From Phytopythium helicoides (taxonomy: Eukaryota > Oomycota > Peronosporomycetes > Pythiales > Pythiaceae): a stretch of DNA of 64,000 nucleotides. The DNA lies in assembly GCA_024867545.1 (NCBI GenBank), contig JANFNE010000053.1, positions 310,001 through 374,000 of the forward strand. The letters run 5' to 3'. Below the pieces are notes generated by a model. The model worked only from the letters and a program-made list of their open reading frames with translations, ran no database searches and was not told the origin of the DNA. This document shows positions 20,874-31,064 of this stretch, piece by piece; the stretch's first letter is position 1, and each line of letters starts with the position of its first letter. Position numbers and translations under genes: made by a program.

Positions 20874-22287
20874 GGTGGTGCGTCCGTCACTATTTATATC
20901 GATTTTGTCAGTATATCGAGGGCCTTGAAGCCGCCCTTCCACGTTGAAGTTGTCTTGCGGCTTGCGTCTCCGATGGCAACAGCATCAGGTCGCTCACCAG
21001 TGAGAGAGCAACGCTTGTCTGTCTGCCTGCAGGTTTGCTTGCTGCTCTAGCTCACTGCTACTCTCCGCCTCCAGTCGCCATCCTGCTATGGCTTGCTGCG
21101 TCTGGCAGTCGCACACTGATGGATGCAGGAAGGTGTACGTACGCACGTACGTGTCGTTGGTGTCGGTCGCCTTTGCGTGCGACGCGCTTACTTGCACCTT
21201 GCGCGTGGGATTGACACCGCGAGTGCGCCAAGTGCGACACCCTATGAATATTTACTTGACGCAATTCTCGTCGGGAAGGCGCGTGATATCATCACAGAGC
21301 GCTATGGACGGCGCTTCATGGCCGTGTCGATCGCGCGGAGGCATGGATCCGCGCCGACACGCGGCAGCGGCGGTGCCCCACCGAAGCCTCATACGGGTCT
21401 CAGTATGCCATGTATGATGAGTTGAAGCTATGCGATCGGATGTGAAGTGCCGTGATTACCACGGCGAGGAGCAGCTCCATGTCATGAGGGGGCCGATCGT
21501 CTACAGAGAGCGGGCCACGCCATACTCCACGTCAATGAACCCTCCAGCGGCAGCTGCCCTGCCACGCAGCCCCTCGAGGGTCGCACCCAAAGTCCCCATG
21601 TCACTGGGATGGACCTGGCAGGCGTTCGCCTTCGAGCCATCTCTTTTCTCGGCGGGGCAGGCAGCAATCGCTGGCCGATGGGGGACCGTGGCCTCGGCGT
21701 GGCCTTAGAGTGGTGCCGGTCGGCCGGCCCACGACCTCGAAACGTGGCAGGAGGATGTTGTGGGTGCAGCAGGCCAACCCCTGTCTGCCTAGACGAATCT
21801 CGTCCAGCGTTGGCGAACACGTCAGTGCCCGCCGATGGCGTCATATATTAGGCCACAGTATGGACGGTTGACGCCCGCTGCGAGGCCGATCTGCGGCCGG
21901 TGCCTCCCGAGGGAAGCGACGAACTCAACAGTAGCACCACTCGCGGTGTCGCCGTGGACGACGTCATGACTCGCTCGCACAGTCGACTTGTGATGACCGT
22001 CTTCAAGTCACTGGCAGTACCGTGCCCTTGTCGAGCGAGAGCGACACTTCCATGACAACCATCGCACACGAGTACAAATGAATGAATGAATGAATGAATG
22101 CAAGACCTCATGGAGCGACAACGCCAAACGGACCAGCAAGGCGATGACGGCAGAAGGAAGGCGGCGAAATAGTATGTTACGATATGATACCGTGAGCCCG
22201 GAGGCAATAATGATACGACGCACTCAGACGCACACGACAGACACGCTGCGAGCCCTCGAGCTTTCGGGCTGCTTTCGGCTTGGCCGA
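20874..22287. other. Convergent intergenic region with GAAT microsatellite
   Basis: Tail-to-tail spacer between the two heat-shock-factor genes. A short (GAAT)n run lies at about 22078-22100. No gene seen. Confidence 0.5.
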
Positions 22288-23016
22288 TCAGACCTGCGCA
22301 CAGTACTCGAGCGCGTGGTCCTGGAACGACGGCACGGCCGCGTCCAGCGACGAGTAGAGCGCGTCGACCCAGTCGAGTGAGTCGCCGCGCAGCAGATCGT
22401 CGTCGCGCGGCTCGGCGAACAGGTCGGCGACCTCTTCGAGCTCCTGTTCAGTCGCGCCGAGCTCGTTCGCGAGGCTGTACGTGTCCGTGGGCGACGGGTA
22501 CGCGGCCGAGCTCGCGGCCTCGCCCGACGGCACCGTGATGAGCATCTCCTGCTTCTTGTCGGCAGCCGTTGGTCGGCGCGCCTTCTTGACGGGCGACGGC
22601 GACGGGCTGCTGCTGCCGTTGCCGCTCTGGTGCAGCGACTTCTTGCGGTGGATGCGCCACGCCAGACTCGGCTGGTCGCGCACAAAGTACGGGTTGCTGA
22701 AGGTGCACACGACGGCCTTGGACTTGGTCCACTTGCGGAAGTTAAAATAGTTGAGCTGTCGCTGGAAGCTCGTGTACTTGCCGTGCTTGAAGTACTTGGG
22801 GAGCACGACGTCCATCATGCGCTGCAGGTCGTGGATCTCGAAGGCCTTGCCATCGTCGGTCCACCGCAAAATGTCGCGCGGCTCGTCCTCCAGGATGCGT
22901 CGCAGGTTCTTGAGGAACGGCGCGACCTCCTTGGCCTTGAGCACCGGCGCGATCGATGGCGAGGCGTCGCCCATGCCTGGCCGGGAGAACACGAGCTGCG
23001 CCTGCATGGCCTCCAT
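22288..23016 (-). CDS. Heat-shock-factor family protein (intact)
   Basis: A 242-residue uninterrupted frame. The HSF DNA-binding domain covers about residues 28-130 (KEVAPFLKNLRRILEDEP, LRWTDDGKAFEIHDL, VLPKYFKHGKYTSFQRQLNY, FSNPYFVRDQPSLAWRIHRKK). A Ser/Pro stretch and a basic patch (PVKKARRP, a possible nuclear signal) follow. The acidic C-terminus ends with DSLDWVDALYSSLDAAV, shared with the convergent paralogue at 20060-20873. No long heptad-repeat trimerisation region is visible, so the protein is much shorter than animal HSF1. The pair looks like an inverted local duplication with strong conservation only in the DNA-binding domain and the C-terminal motif. Confidence 0.88.
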   Translation of the reverse strand: MEAMQAQLVFSRPGMGDASPSIAPVLKAKEVAPFLKNLRRILEDEPRDILRWTDDGKAFEIHDLQRMMDVVLPKYFKHGKYTSFQRQLNYFNFRKWTKSKAVVCTFSNPYFVRDQPSLAWRIHRKKSLHQSGNGSSSPSPSPVKKARRPTAADKKQEMLITVPSGEAASSAAYPSPTDTYSLANELGATEQELEEVADLFAEPRDDDLLRGDSLDWVDALYSSLDAAVPSFQDHALEYCAQV

Positions 23017-26000
23017 GGTTGTTGTTTGGTTGTTTGCGAGCGAACGCTAGGTAGCTGTGAAGGGTGTACTAGCGAAAAGCGTGATGATCCCTTGCGCGCA
23101 AAAGCGAGAATGGCGTGAAGCGGCAGTTGAAGCCGGCCGGCTGCCCGGGGGCTGCTCCAGTGGCCACTGTGGGCACAAAGCAGCCAACCGCGAGCAAGCA
23201 AGCGGCCAGCCACGCGGCCGCCATCACCCCGAGGAGTGATACGCAACGTACACTGTACGTGCGTCGGCGTCGTCGACGCCCCGGCGGTCTCGGCTCTATG
23301 CCTCGCCTCTCGCCGCGAGGAGCAGGCGATTGTTCCCTCCCTCCCGCCGCCGGGAAGCAGTGGCATCAACGAGACTCTCGCGTCGGACTATGGTTTGGAC
23401 TGGTATGTACAGGGGGGTGCGCCTCGGGGGGGGTGGGACCCGCGGTCAGAGACGCGCCCGCCGCGACTGGCGTTCGGTGCCACTCCTGATGCTGCCTGCC
23501 CTACGGTCTCTTGGCTCTAGTCATGCGCGTGGATAGCCCCAGGATCTCGATGGCAAAGCGCAAGCTCCGATCCGAGAGATCCGGCTTCGACCTGCCCTTT
23601 TGACTTGAGCTCGGGCTGTAGACCACTGAGACCGCCTCGGTCCGGACCTTGGCGGTGGCGACATCGCCAAGTTGGCGGCCTACCGCAGCCAATCCTCGTG
23701 AATATGCGACTCGGATCGGTTGGACGACGCTGGACGGGGCCAGACTTTGATGTGTGGAGGTGGCAGACACGCCGCTTGCTGTCTCAAGTCAGTCTCGCCG
23801 GGGATCAAAATTCACTGGGAGTACTACGCGTTGATAGATGTGAGGCTACCTGGCTGCCTAGCTGGCTGTCTGCGCCGCTGTCTCAAGCTCCCGGAGGAGC
23901 TCCATTGTCCCAACCCAGAAATGCCAGGCGCATGCAGGACCACTGCCAGTTAGCGATCAACCGTTGAGCGGCCGAGACGCGCGGATGGATGGAGGCGAGA
24001 CGCCCTTCATGGCCAGGTGAATCCAGTGCAGCGGCCCCCGCTTTCGATAGTCAGACTGCATGATGCCAGCGGCTTGCCAAGCCCTCCTTGCGCGAGCGAG
24101 CACGCGAGGCGCAGGCGCAGAGCAGGGCGAGTTAAATCCGGCGCCACGGCGTGCAGCACAGCATCACATCACATCACATCAAGTGAGTGGTTTAGATCCT
24201 CTCACGTGAGTGTGTCGACTCGACGGTCATCCTACATAGTTGAGTCGCGAATGCTTACCGCGAGCACGTCAGGGCTGGCAGCCAAGCATCGACCCAGCAC
24301 CCTGAATCGCACGCCACCTAGCTCGATGGGCAGTAACTCAGCCAGCTCAGCTCAGCTTCGCTCCGAGCCGGCAGTCATCGGGTAGAGCTCCCAGCCGTTG
24401 CATCTGACCTGCCAGAGTCGCGCGCGATTGCGTGAAGCGTATCGGGCCGTCGCGTCGCTGCGCAGGCTCCACCCAGAGTAGGGCCCTCGGGAACTCAGGG
24501 GCCAAGTCAGATCCCAGGCGGCCGCCCCGCGCCACGCCGAGTCGGACGGTGCACTCTGCTGGCGACCGGCACCCGACCCTCGTCACCGCTCTCGTTGCGT
24601 GGCTTTGCTGCCAGCGTACACTGTTTCAAATCTCGTCGCTGGTCGCTCGTCGATCGATCGATCGAGTCACCGGGCCAATCGATTGGCTGGCTGTGGGCAG
24701 TGATCATTGATAAGGATTGCCCTTGTTCACTGCGAGTGCACGGCTGGCCGACCGGCGACCGCGACGGCAAGCAAGCGAGCGCAAAGACGCCGCGGCAAGC
24801 GAGCGATTGCGCTTCACGCTCACCGAGCAGCCCCCCTCCGCCTGTTGCACATGCAAGCGAGAGAGACACGCGGGGCAGGGCAGCGTCAAATGGTTCGCTG
24901 CAATCTCAAGTGCGATCGCGGTGAGAGCACGCCGCGGATCTTTGTGCTCACTTGCGCCTCGCATAGACGTCCTCCCCTCCCCTGGCCGCCTTTAACCGAC
25001 CTCCTGGCATCATCTGCCGCACGAGCCGCCAGTGTGACGAGCCACACGCACCGCGAGCAGTCGAGGGAGCTAGTCCTGTAGCAGTCGTCACTGAGCGAAC
25101 TTTTTTGTCATCTGTGGCACTGGTGGTCGAGGCAACCAGTCTCCAGAGACCACCACGATGGTAAAGAGGGAATCCATCCCACAGGAGCTGGAACCTCCAG
25201 TGAAAGCGCTTTCAGGATTACACTATTATAGTATAGCTACAGGAGCACCATTGCCAAGGTGTAATCCAATAGCGGCTCGCATGATGCTGCGCGCCATCAG
25301 CGAGCGCCGCAACCAGGCAGCGCATCCCACAGTTGCAGCCACTTTACTCACTTCAACTCGTCGTGGTGTGGTGTACATCAAAGGATGGCCCGTCTCTGTG
25401 TATGTTAACTCGTCCGCGCTCGACGCTGATTGGCCCGCGCGGGTGCCTCGTAAGCGACCCGGCGCGGAGCCCCACGGCGCACGCTGATTGGCCGAAGCCA
25501 TGGCGCAACTTTATCGCAACTTTGTTTTATGTTGCACTTGTTGGGACCTCGTGGACCTCGAGGTGAGATGCACAAATGATCTCGCGTGCGCGCTCGAAGG
25601 AGGCGAAGGATCGACGGGCTTCTTCTCCCCCGACTACAGTAACGGATGCACTCGCTCACTCATCATGTACGTCGGTAGGAGGACGTGGAGTGGACCTCCG
25701 ATCGTCGCGCACCTGCTGTGAGTCACGAGCCCACTGATGACCCCGTGGTCGAGGTGCGGAGAGGCTCCCTGTGTGTGCTCCAAGCAGCAGCTGCATGATC
25801 AGTCACCACTGCTGGATTCCGCAGTGCCACCTCGTGACCAAGACCGCTGACGTCACTCGCGCCTTTTCACAGTCGTAGGTCGCGCAAAGCTCGCGTCAAC
25901 TCCTGGCGCCGCACAATCAGCGAGATGTTGAACCACTCGACAAGAGAGCCATGCCATAGGGTACATGGGAGCTCCCCGAGTTGGATCGTTTTACTGTAGC

Positions 26001-26808
26001 TCTAGGTGGCAGCAGCAGCACCACGTGGCCGTCCAACTGGTTCGAGAGCAACTCGTCTCTCTCTGCAGCGTTAGCTTAGCTCATGTCAAAGCGACGGGAT
26101 CGTGCAAGAGCTTTTGAGCGATCCACTCGACCTGTTAAAAGGCGTACAGCAATATCTAGCCAGAGCGAGCAGACTGTCCAACTGAAAAGGTTTGCTAGAC
26201 AACGACCTCGCCTGAGCAACTGGCCGGACCACGGCAACTGGTTGACACGTTTGTAGAGAGGTTACAGTAGCACAGGACTGGTGAGCCCCAGTAGTCGTCG
26301 AGATCAGTCACCTTCCGTTCAGTCAATGACGAAGCAAAAAGAACACACTTCTCCTTCGAGAACATGGCGAAGCTTGCTGAAATCCGCACCGATCCTCACA
26401 ACACATTGTCAACACGGATGGCGTTGACTGATTCAACTTGAAGTCGTTCTGGATCGATCCCAGCTCAATGTGTCGTCGAGTCAACCAGCAGACGGAGGTG
26501 TTTTCGGATGCTTCAACGAAGCCTGGGTCACCATCCTTTGAAAACCCAGAGAACTTGTCGGCTTGCGTGCTTCGCCCAGTCGAGCATGCAAAGCCCAGGA
26601 GAGTAGAGAAGATCGTGCATCCGTGCATCCCTTCGCTAGCTGGCGTTTTCTCCGTCGTTGGTCGACGCACAGCGATCCTCCGCCCGTGGCTTCAACTTCA
26701 GCGTGACCACCCTCGCTTGAGTGACATGTCACCCCCGCCCTCGCGAAGAATCTATACGTCCAGGGAAGGTGTCGGCGTCCTTGCGAACCAGCTTCCTCGA
26801 GGCCGCGC
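23017..26808. other. 3.8-kb gene-poor interval
   Basis: No open frame resembles a known family and no splice-joined model was evident. Short features only: a (CATCA)n-type run near 24165-24182, GATC runs near 24650-24665, and two GCTGATTGGCC (CCAAT-box-like) copies near 25428 and 25485. Cryptic regulatory or decayed sequence cannot be excluded. Confidence 0.45.
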
Positions 26809-27718
26809 ATGTTCCGGTCGATCCAGTTCCAGTCCGACAAGGGGCTGGGCCGTGTGGCGCTCGCGGCCTTCGGGCTTGGCGCCTTCATGGCGCTGCACCT
26901 GTCGGCGCTGCTGCTGACGCTTTTCGCGCTCTCGGGGGCCCAAAATTGGCCTCAGGAGGGCGGAAGCAGCTGGTCGCCGGCCGCGCTCGACCGCTGGGGC
27001 TGCGCGCTGCGCTGGTGCCTGTACGCGCTGGCGCTCGGCGTCTTTCACATGTCCGAGTTCTTGCTGACTGCGAGCTTCCGCCCGTCGATCGTCAGCTACG
27101 AGTGTGCGTCGCCTGCGTCTTATCTCAAGAGCTACGCGGGGCTGCGCTGCTCGCTGTGACTAATGGTGCCTGGCATGACTCGTGACAGCGTTCCTGCTCA
27201 ACCACTCGCGCGAGTACCACATCGCGCTGCTCTTTAGTGCGCTCGAGTTCTGGATCGAGGTGGCGCTCGTGCCGCACTGGAAGCTCGAAGCGTGGGTGCT
27301 CGCGCTCGGACTGGTCATCGTCGTCGTGGGCCAGTGGTTCCGCATCGCCGCCATGTACACGGCGGCATCCAACTTTTCGCACCGCATCGAGTACATGAAG
27401 CGCCAGGAGCATGTGCTGGTCACGCACGGTGTCTACCGCTACGTGCGCCACCCGTCCTACCTCGGCTGGTTTCTCTGGACGGTCGGCAGCCAGGTGCTGC
27501 TCGCCAATCCCATCGCCGTCCTCGTCTACACGGTCGTCGCCTGGGGCTTCTTCCGAGACCGCATCCCGTGCGTCGCTTGGCTGCTTCAAGCGGAGAGATC
27601 GAGGAGCTAACCGTGCCATGTGATGCACAGGTACGAGGAGCAGCTGCTGCTCGGGTTCTTCCCGGACGAGTACCCAACCTACCGCGCGCGCACAATAAGC
27701 GGCATCCCGTTCGTCTAA
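26809..27718 (+). CDS. ICMT: Protein-S-isoprenylcysteine O-methyltransferase
   Basis: Join of 26809-27103, 27189-27567 and 27631-27718 (introns of 85 and 63 nt) gives 253 residues. It methylates the carboxyl group of prenylated C-terminal cysteines of CaaX proteins, using S-adenosylmethionine, in the ER membrane. Hydrophobic segments run along the protein. The family signature is complete: SFLLNHSREYHIA formed across the first splice, GVYRYVRHPSYLGWF, and RIPYEEQLLLGFFPDEYPTYRART formed across the second. The exact restoration of two conserved motifs by splicing is strong support for the model. Length is close to yeast and human enzymes. Confidence 0.92.
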
Positions 27719-27797
27719 CGCTGGAGGAGCGCCCGACATGACCCGCTGCATCTTCCAGACCTTAGAGACTCCTCCCGTGCTACTTTCATGTTACAGT

Positions 27798-28576
27798 CTA
27801 GTTCTTCTTCTTGCCCTTCTTCTTCTTCTTGCCGGCCTTGGCGCTGCCATCGCCCCCGTCTGCGGATTCTGCCACGGCCTTGGGTAGCGCAGGCGGCGGC
27901 TCCAGTCCTTCCCGAACTGGGTCAGATTGTATCGTTAGCATGTTGTGAGCATCATCAAGGCTACAGCGAGAGAAGACTCACCGTATTCGACGTCGACGTT
28001 CCCCCATCGACTGCTCGATGGCCACTGCGCGTGCATGTTTTGGATGCGCGCGGCGTCATGGTACTCTAGCCCATCCACGAGCCTCTGCTTCCTTGCGAGC
28101 TCCCGCTGGTACATTCGCGCGACGTCCTCCATCCACTCGAGCTGCTTCAGCGTCGTCACGGCAGCCTTGTCCTCGCTCTCGCCAAGCATCATGATGTCGC
28201 GCTGTGCGTCGAAAAAGTCGTTCAGCAGCGTCTGCAGCCTCACAACAAGCTCCTGGAAGTCGCGCAGCACGCCCGAGAGGAACTCGCGGCTCTTCTCGAG
28301 CGCTGCAAAGTGGCGCTGCAGCAGCAGCTCGCGCGCATTGGGCGAGAACGCGAGCACGCCGAGCACCGGATCGGCGCTGAGCTGGTCCTGCGTCGCCTGC
28401 GCAGCGCCGTCGCCGCCCAGCAGCAGCGGCAGCCGCTGCGAGACGTTGGCGAGCGACGACAGCACCGCCTCGCCCTCCCGCTCGAGCTGCCGCGCGCGCT
28501 CCAGCTCGCCCGCAAACTGCTTGTGCAGCCGCAGCGCGGCCTTGGTCGCCATGCTGGTCAACAGGATGGTCTCCAC
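27798..28576 (-). CDS. C1orf109/AIRIM-like protein
   Basis: Join of complement 27982-28576 and 27798-27916 (65-nt intron with GTGAGT donor) gives 237 residues. It is mostly helical: LHKQFAGELERARQLEREGE, LSSLANVSQRLPLLL, QLEWMEDVARMYQRELARKQRLVDGLEY and DAARIQNMHAQWPSS. The LEW-x-DI/DV-x-R-x-Y-x6-K-(K/R) block followed by an IQ-x-W segment matches my recollection of the animal C1orf109 (AIRIM) family, a partner of the AFG2 ATPases in 60S ribosome maturation. The end is a lysine-rich tail (AGKKKKKGKKKN), fitting nucleolar or ribosomal contact. An alternative start lies at 28552. Assignment is from motif resemblance only. Confidence 0.6.
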
Positions 28577-28600
28577 ACAGCTACGATCGTGTGGCTGACA

Positions 28601-29465
28601 TTAACTCTTGTTTCACCGAGGTTCCTACCCTCTGCCCTCTCCACTACAGTTATACGGGACTCCCAGTATACTCTACACTGAGTCCTCAGCGTAGACTGGT
28701 TACCACGTGTGGTGGTGTTCCCTCACCACCACGATATTGGAGTTGTTCTTGACGTCGACGCGTCCTGCGCAGCTAGCGCCGAGGCGAAACGCCTGTCGCC
28801 TGCTCGCAATGGCCTTCCTCCGTGGATCCGCGCTCCGGTGGGGGACCCTACTGAATCAACACGGCACTGTCGATGACTCGGGTGGTTGGCCTTGCTTCGA
28901 CTGTGATCTGCAACAGCGCAAGTCCTGCCGAGACATCTGGCCGCGGAAAAGAGGATAAGGCGAGCTTCACAGGCTAGGTCGTCGTCGTTGTCGTCGAAAA
29001 ACTCCGGCTGCTTGGAGTAGCTGCGCGGCCCCGGGTCGTGATCCGGGAAATGCGGCCGCTTGGACTCCATCTTGCAAATTCACGACTGAGAGAAGGAAAG
29101 CTGCGCGTCGAGTGCTGCGGCTTGCTCATCCAGCGATCCGTTCCTCCCTACGAGGGAGCCCTCCATAACGGTCCCATCGAACCGCTAGGATCCGGTTGAG
29201 CGACGTTGTGGAAAGAATTGAGGACTGTGCGTTGGAATCCACGATGCTACCAATGTGCTCTCAGCAAGCCTTCTACACGACCAAGAAAATCCAGTCGAGT
29301 GGTGTAGTGTCCGTTGAGTCGCCTAGGCAGTCTTCATGACGCTCGGCTCCTTGCTGGGCTTCTGGCACTTCATGCTTATGAGAAACAAGCGCGTCTTTCA
29401 GAGACATTAGCTTGCAGTTCACGTGCTAATGTCATAAAATACGACGTTGGGAACCAAGGGGTTAA
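28601..29465. mobile_element. TTAA-bounded non-autonomous element, copy A (piggyBac-like?)
   Basis: An 865-bp unit starting TTAACTCTTGTTTCACC and ending GGAACCAAGGGGTTAA; its ends are imperfect inverted repeats (TTAACcCcTTGGTTCC when the right end is reversed). A second copy lies at 61526-62438 with extended nucleotide similarity throughout. TTAA at both borders is the target-site hallmark of piggyBac-superfamily transposons. On the minus strand from 29070 a frame begins MESKRPHFPDHDPG and turns acidic (FFDDNDDD), possibly a truncated transposase start also present, altered, in copy B. No catalytic domain is left. Confidence 0.65.
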
Positions 29466-29477
29466 AATCTTATCCAT

Positions 29478-30059
29478 TAGGGGTTGTCAATTCCGCAGCA
29501 GTTCGCCATTTTTTTTGCGGCAGCAGTTTCATAATTATTTTCTCTGGCAGTGATTGGTTGAAAAAAATGCTGCATAAAGTCGGCCACCTGCGACTGAAAT
29601 CGTCGCAGGTCGGGCCGCAGCAGCAGGTCAGATTTTTTTTTTGTCAAAGTGAGGATAAAATGTGACCTGGAAAACATCAACCTAAGGCCATGCGCCGGAC
29701 AACGTAGCGGCGCTACAACAGCTCTATGGCAGGCCGCCTGACTCAAAGCTGCTAGTACCCGAGCATTCCCAGTGCACCAACTATGTGCGCGCCCTCGACA
29801 ATGCCGTTGGCGACCAGGAAGCGCGCGACCGTCGGAGGTATTTCTGTCGTCGTGCACATACCTGTCGAATAACTGTTATAATGTATATACCTCCAATAAT
29901 ATATCATATTTTGTGAGCTCAAAATAATTGCAACTGCTGCTGCTGCACAACCAAAAGAGGGGTTCCAATTGAAGCGATTTTTGATTGGGTAAAATGGAAT
30001 GATTTGCTTTCGCGCAAAAAAATATAAAATCGACCTGCTGCGAAATTGACAACCCCTAT
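29478..30059. mobile_element. MITE with 22-bp terminal inverted repeats and TA duplication
   Basis: The left end GGGGTTGTCAATTCCGCAGC from 29480 and the right end GCTGCGAAATTGACAACCCC, finishing at 30056, are inverted repeats with a single mismatch over about 22 bases. Both are flanked by TA, the target duplication typical of Tc1/mariner-like elements. The interior (about 580 bp) is AT-rich with homopolymer A/T runs and no transposase. It sits 13 bases after the TTAA element copy A and ends 24 bases before the ATG at 30083. Confidence 0.75.
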
Positions 30060-30082
30060 TGTCGTAGCTCCTGGCGTCGAGC

Positions 30083-30744
30083 ATGGGGGACTCGCAGAAC
30101 TGGTCGTCGTTCGACGAGCCCGCGGCGCCAAAGAAGCCGGCGGAGAAGGCCAAGAAGGCGGACGTGAGCGCGGATGCGGCTGCACGCGAGGCGGCGGCGC
30201 CGCTGCTGAGCGCGGCCAACGTGCGCCAGATGCAGCAGCGGCTCATGTTCGGCGCCATCGTCGGCTTCTGCACCGGCGCCACCTTCGGCGCGAGTGCGTC
30301 TTTATCGATGCAACGCCAGGTGACGAGTGAGTGAGCGAGCGAGGAGCTAACGGTGGCTGGTGGTCACGCAGTCGACGCGGTCAAGACGTATCACAAGCAG
30401 CACGGACGTGTGGCGCTCGCTGGACTCAGCCCCGTGACCCAAGCGGCCGCCATCTCTGGCGCCTCGTTCTCCGGGTGCGTTGCACGCAAGACGCAATGTG
30501 CGGCAGGCCGCAATCAGCTGACTCGCGCTCGCTCGTGGCCAGCTTCTTCTTCGCGTACCAGGGCGTGCGCACGCTGCTGGAGGCGCAGCGCAAGACGGAC
30601 GACCTGGTGAACGTGGGCGTGGCGACGGCCGTGGCCGCCGTGCCCTTCATCCGCTCGCCCGTCATGCGCCAGAACGTGCCGTACGCGCTCATGCTCATCG
30701 CGCTCGACCACTTCCACGAGGAGCTCAACGACATCCGCAAGTGA
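30083..30744 (+). CDS. Small Tim17-like / mitochondrial-type membrane protein
   Basis: Join of 30083-30293, 30372-30474 and 30543-30744 (introns of 78 and 68 nt) gives 171 residues. The N-terminus is Ala/Lys-rich and soluble. Four hydrophobic glycine-rich segments follow (FGAIVGFCTGATFGA, AAAISGASFSGFFFAYQG, NVGVATAVAAVPF, NVPYALMLIALDH), with the GxxxG spacing seen in Tim17/22/23 and NDUFA11-type proteins. That family link is an inference. The end is ambiguous: the TGA at 30742 sits inside a good donor (CAA|GTGAGT), and a GCCTCAG acceptor at 30790 would extend the frame to 30863. The MITE lies immediately upstream, so its 5' leader and core promoter must be partly element-derived. Confidence 0.65.
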
Positions 30745-31004
30745 GTGCGCATGACCCCTCGGCGTCACCTCGGCCCCCTCGCCGCCTCAGCATCTCGGCA
30801 AACGCAACGCCCCCGGCGTCCTCTGCGCCAATTCGTCGGGATCCGCGGGATATTTTTTTATAGAGTTCATATGCGACTGTCTTTCTGTTTGTAGATCGCT
30901 TCGTGTTCAAGAGGGTACGTATCCATAGAGGTAAATAGCTCCTCGATCTATTGCGTCCCCTCCATGCACGACGTCATACTACGTCAACCTTGAACTCCTC
31001 CGCT

Positions 31005-31018
31005 TCATTCCGCAAGTT
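31005..31018 (+). promoter_or_regulatory. Oomycete initiator (Inr)-like element
   Basis: TCATTCCGCAAGTT matches the oomycete core promoter consensus TCATTYYNCAWTTT at 13 of 14 positions. It lies 46 bases upstream of the ATG at 31065, the usual short 5' leader in this group. Confidence 0.65.
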
Positions 31019-31064
31019 GCCGCCGCCTGTCGCCGCCGCCGCCTCCCCCTTCCAGACGACCGCC

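Noticed and set aside
23017..26808. Several short ORFs as candidate small genes
   Set aside because: None has a coding-like composition, conserved motif or credible splice partners.
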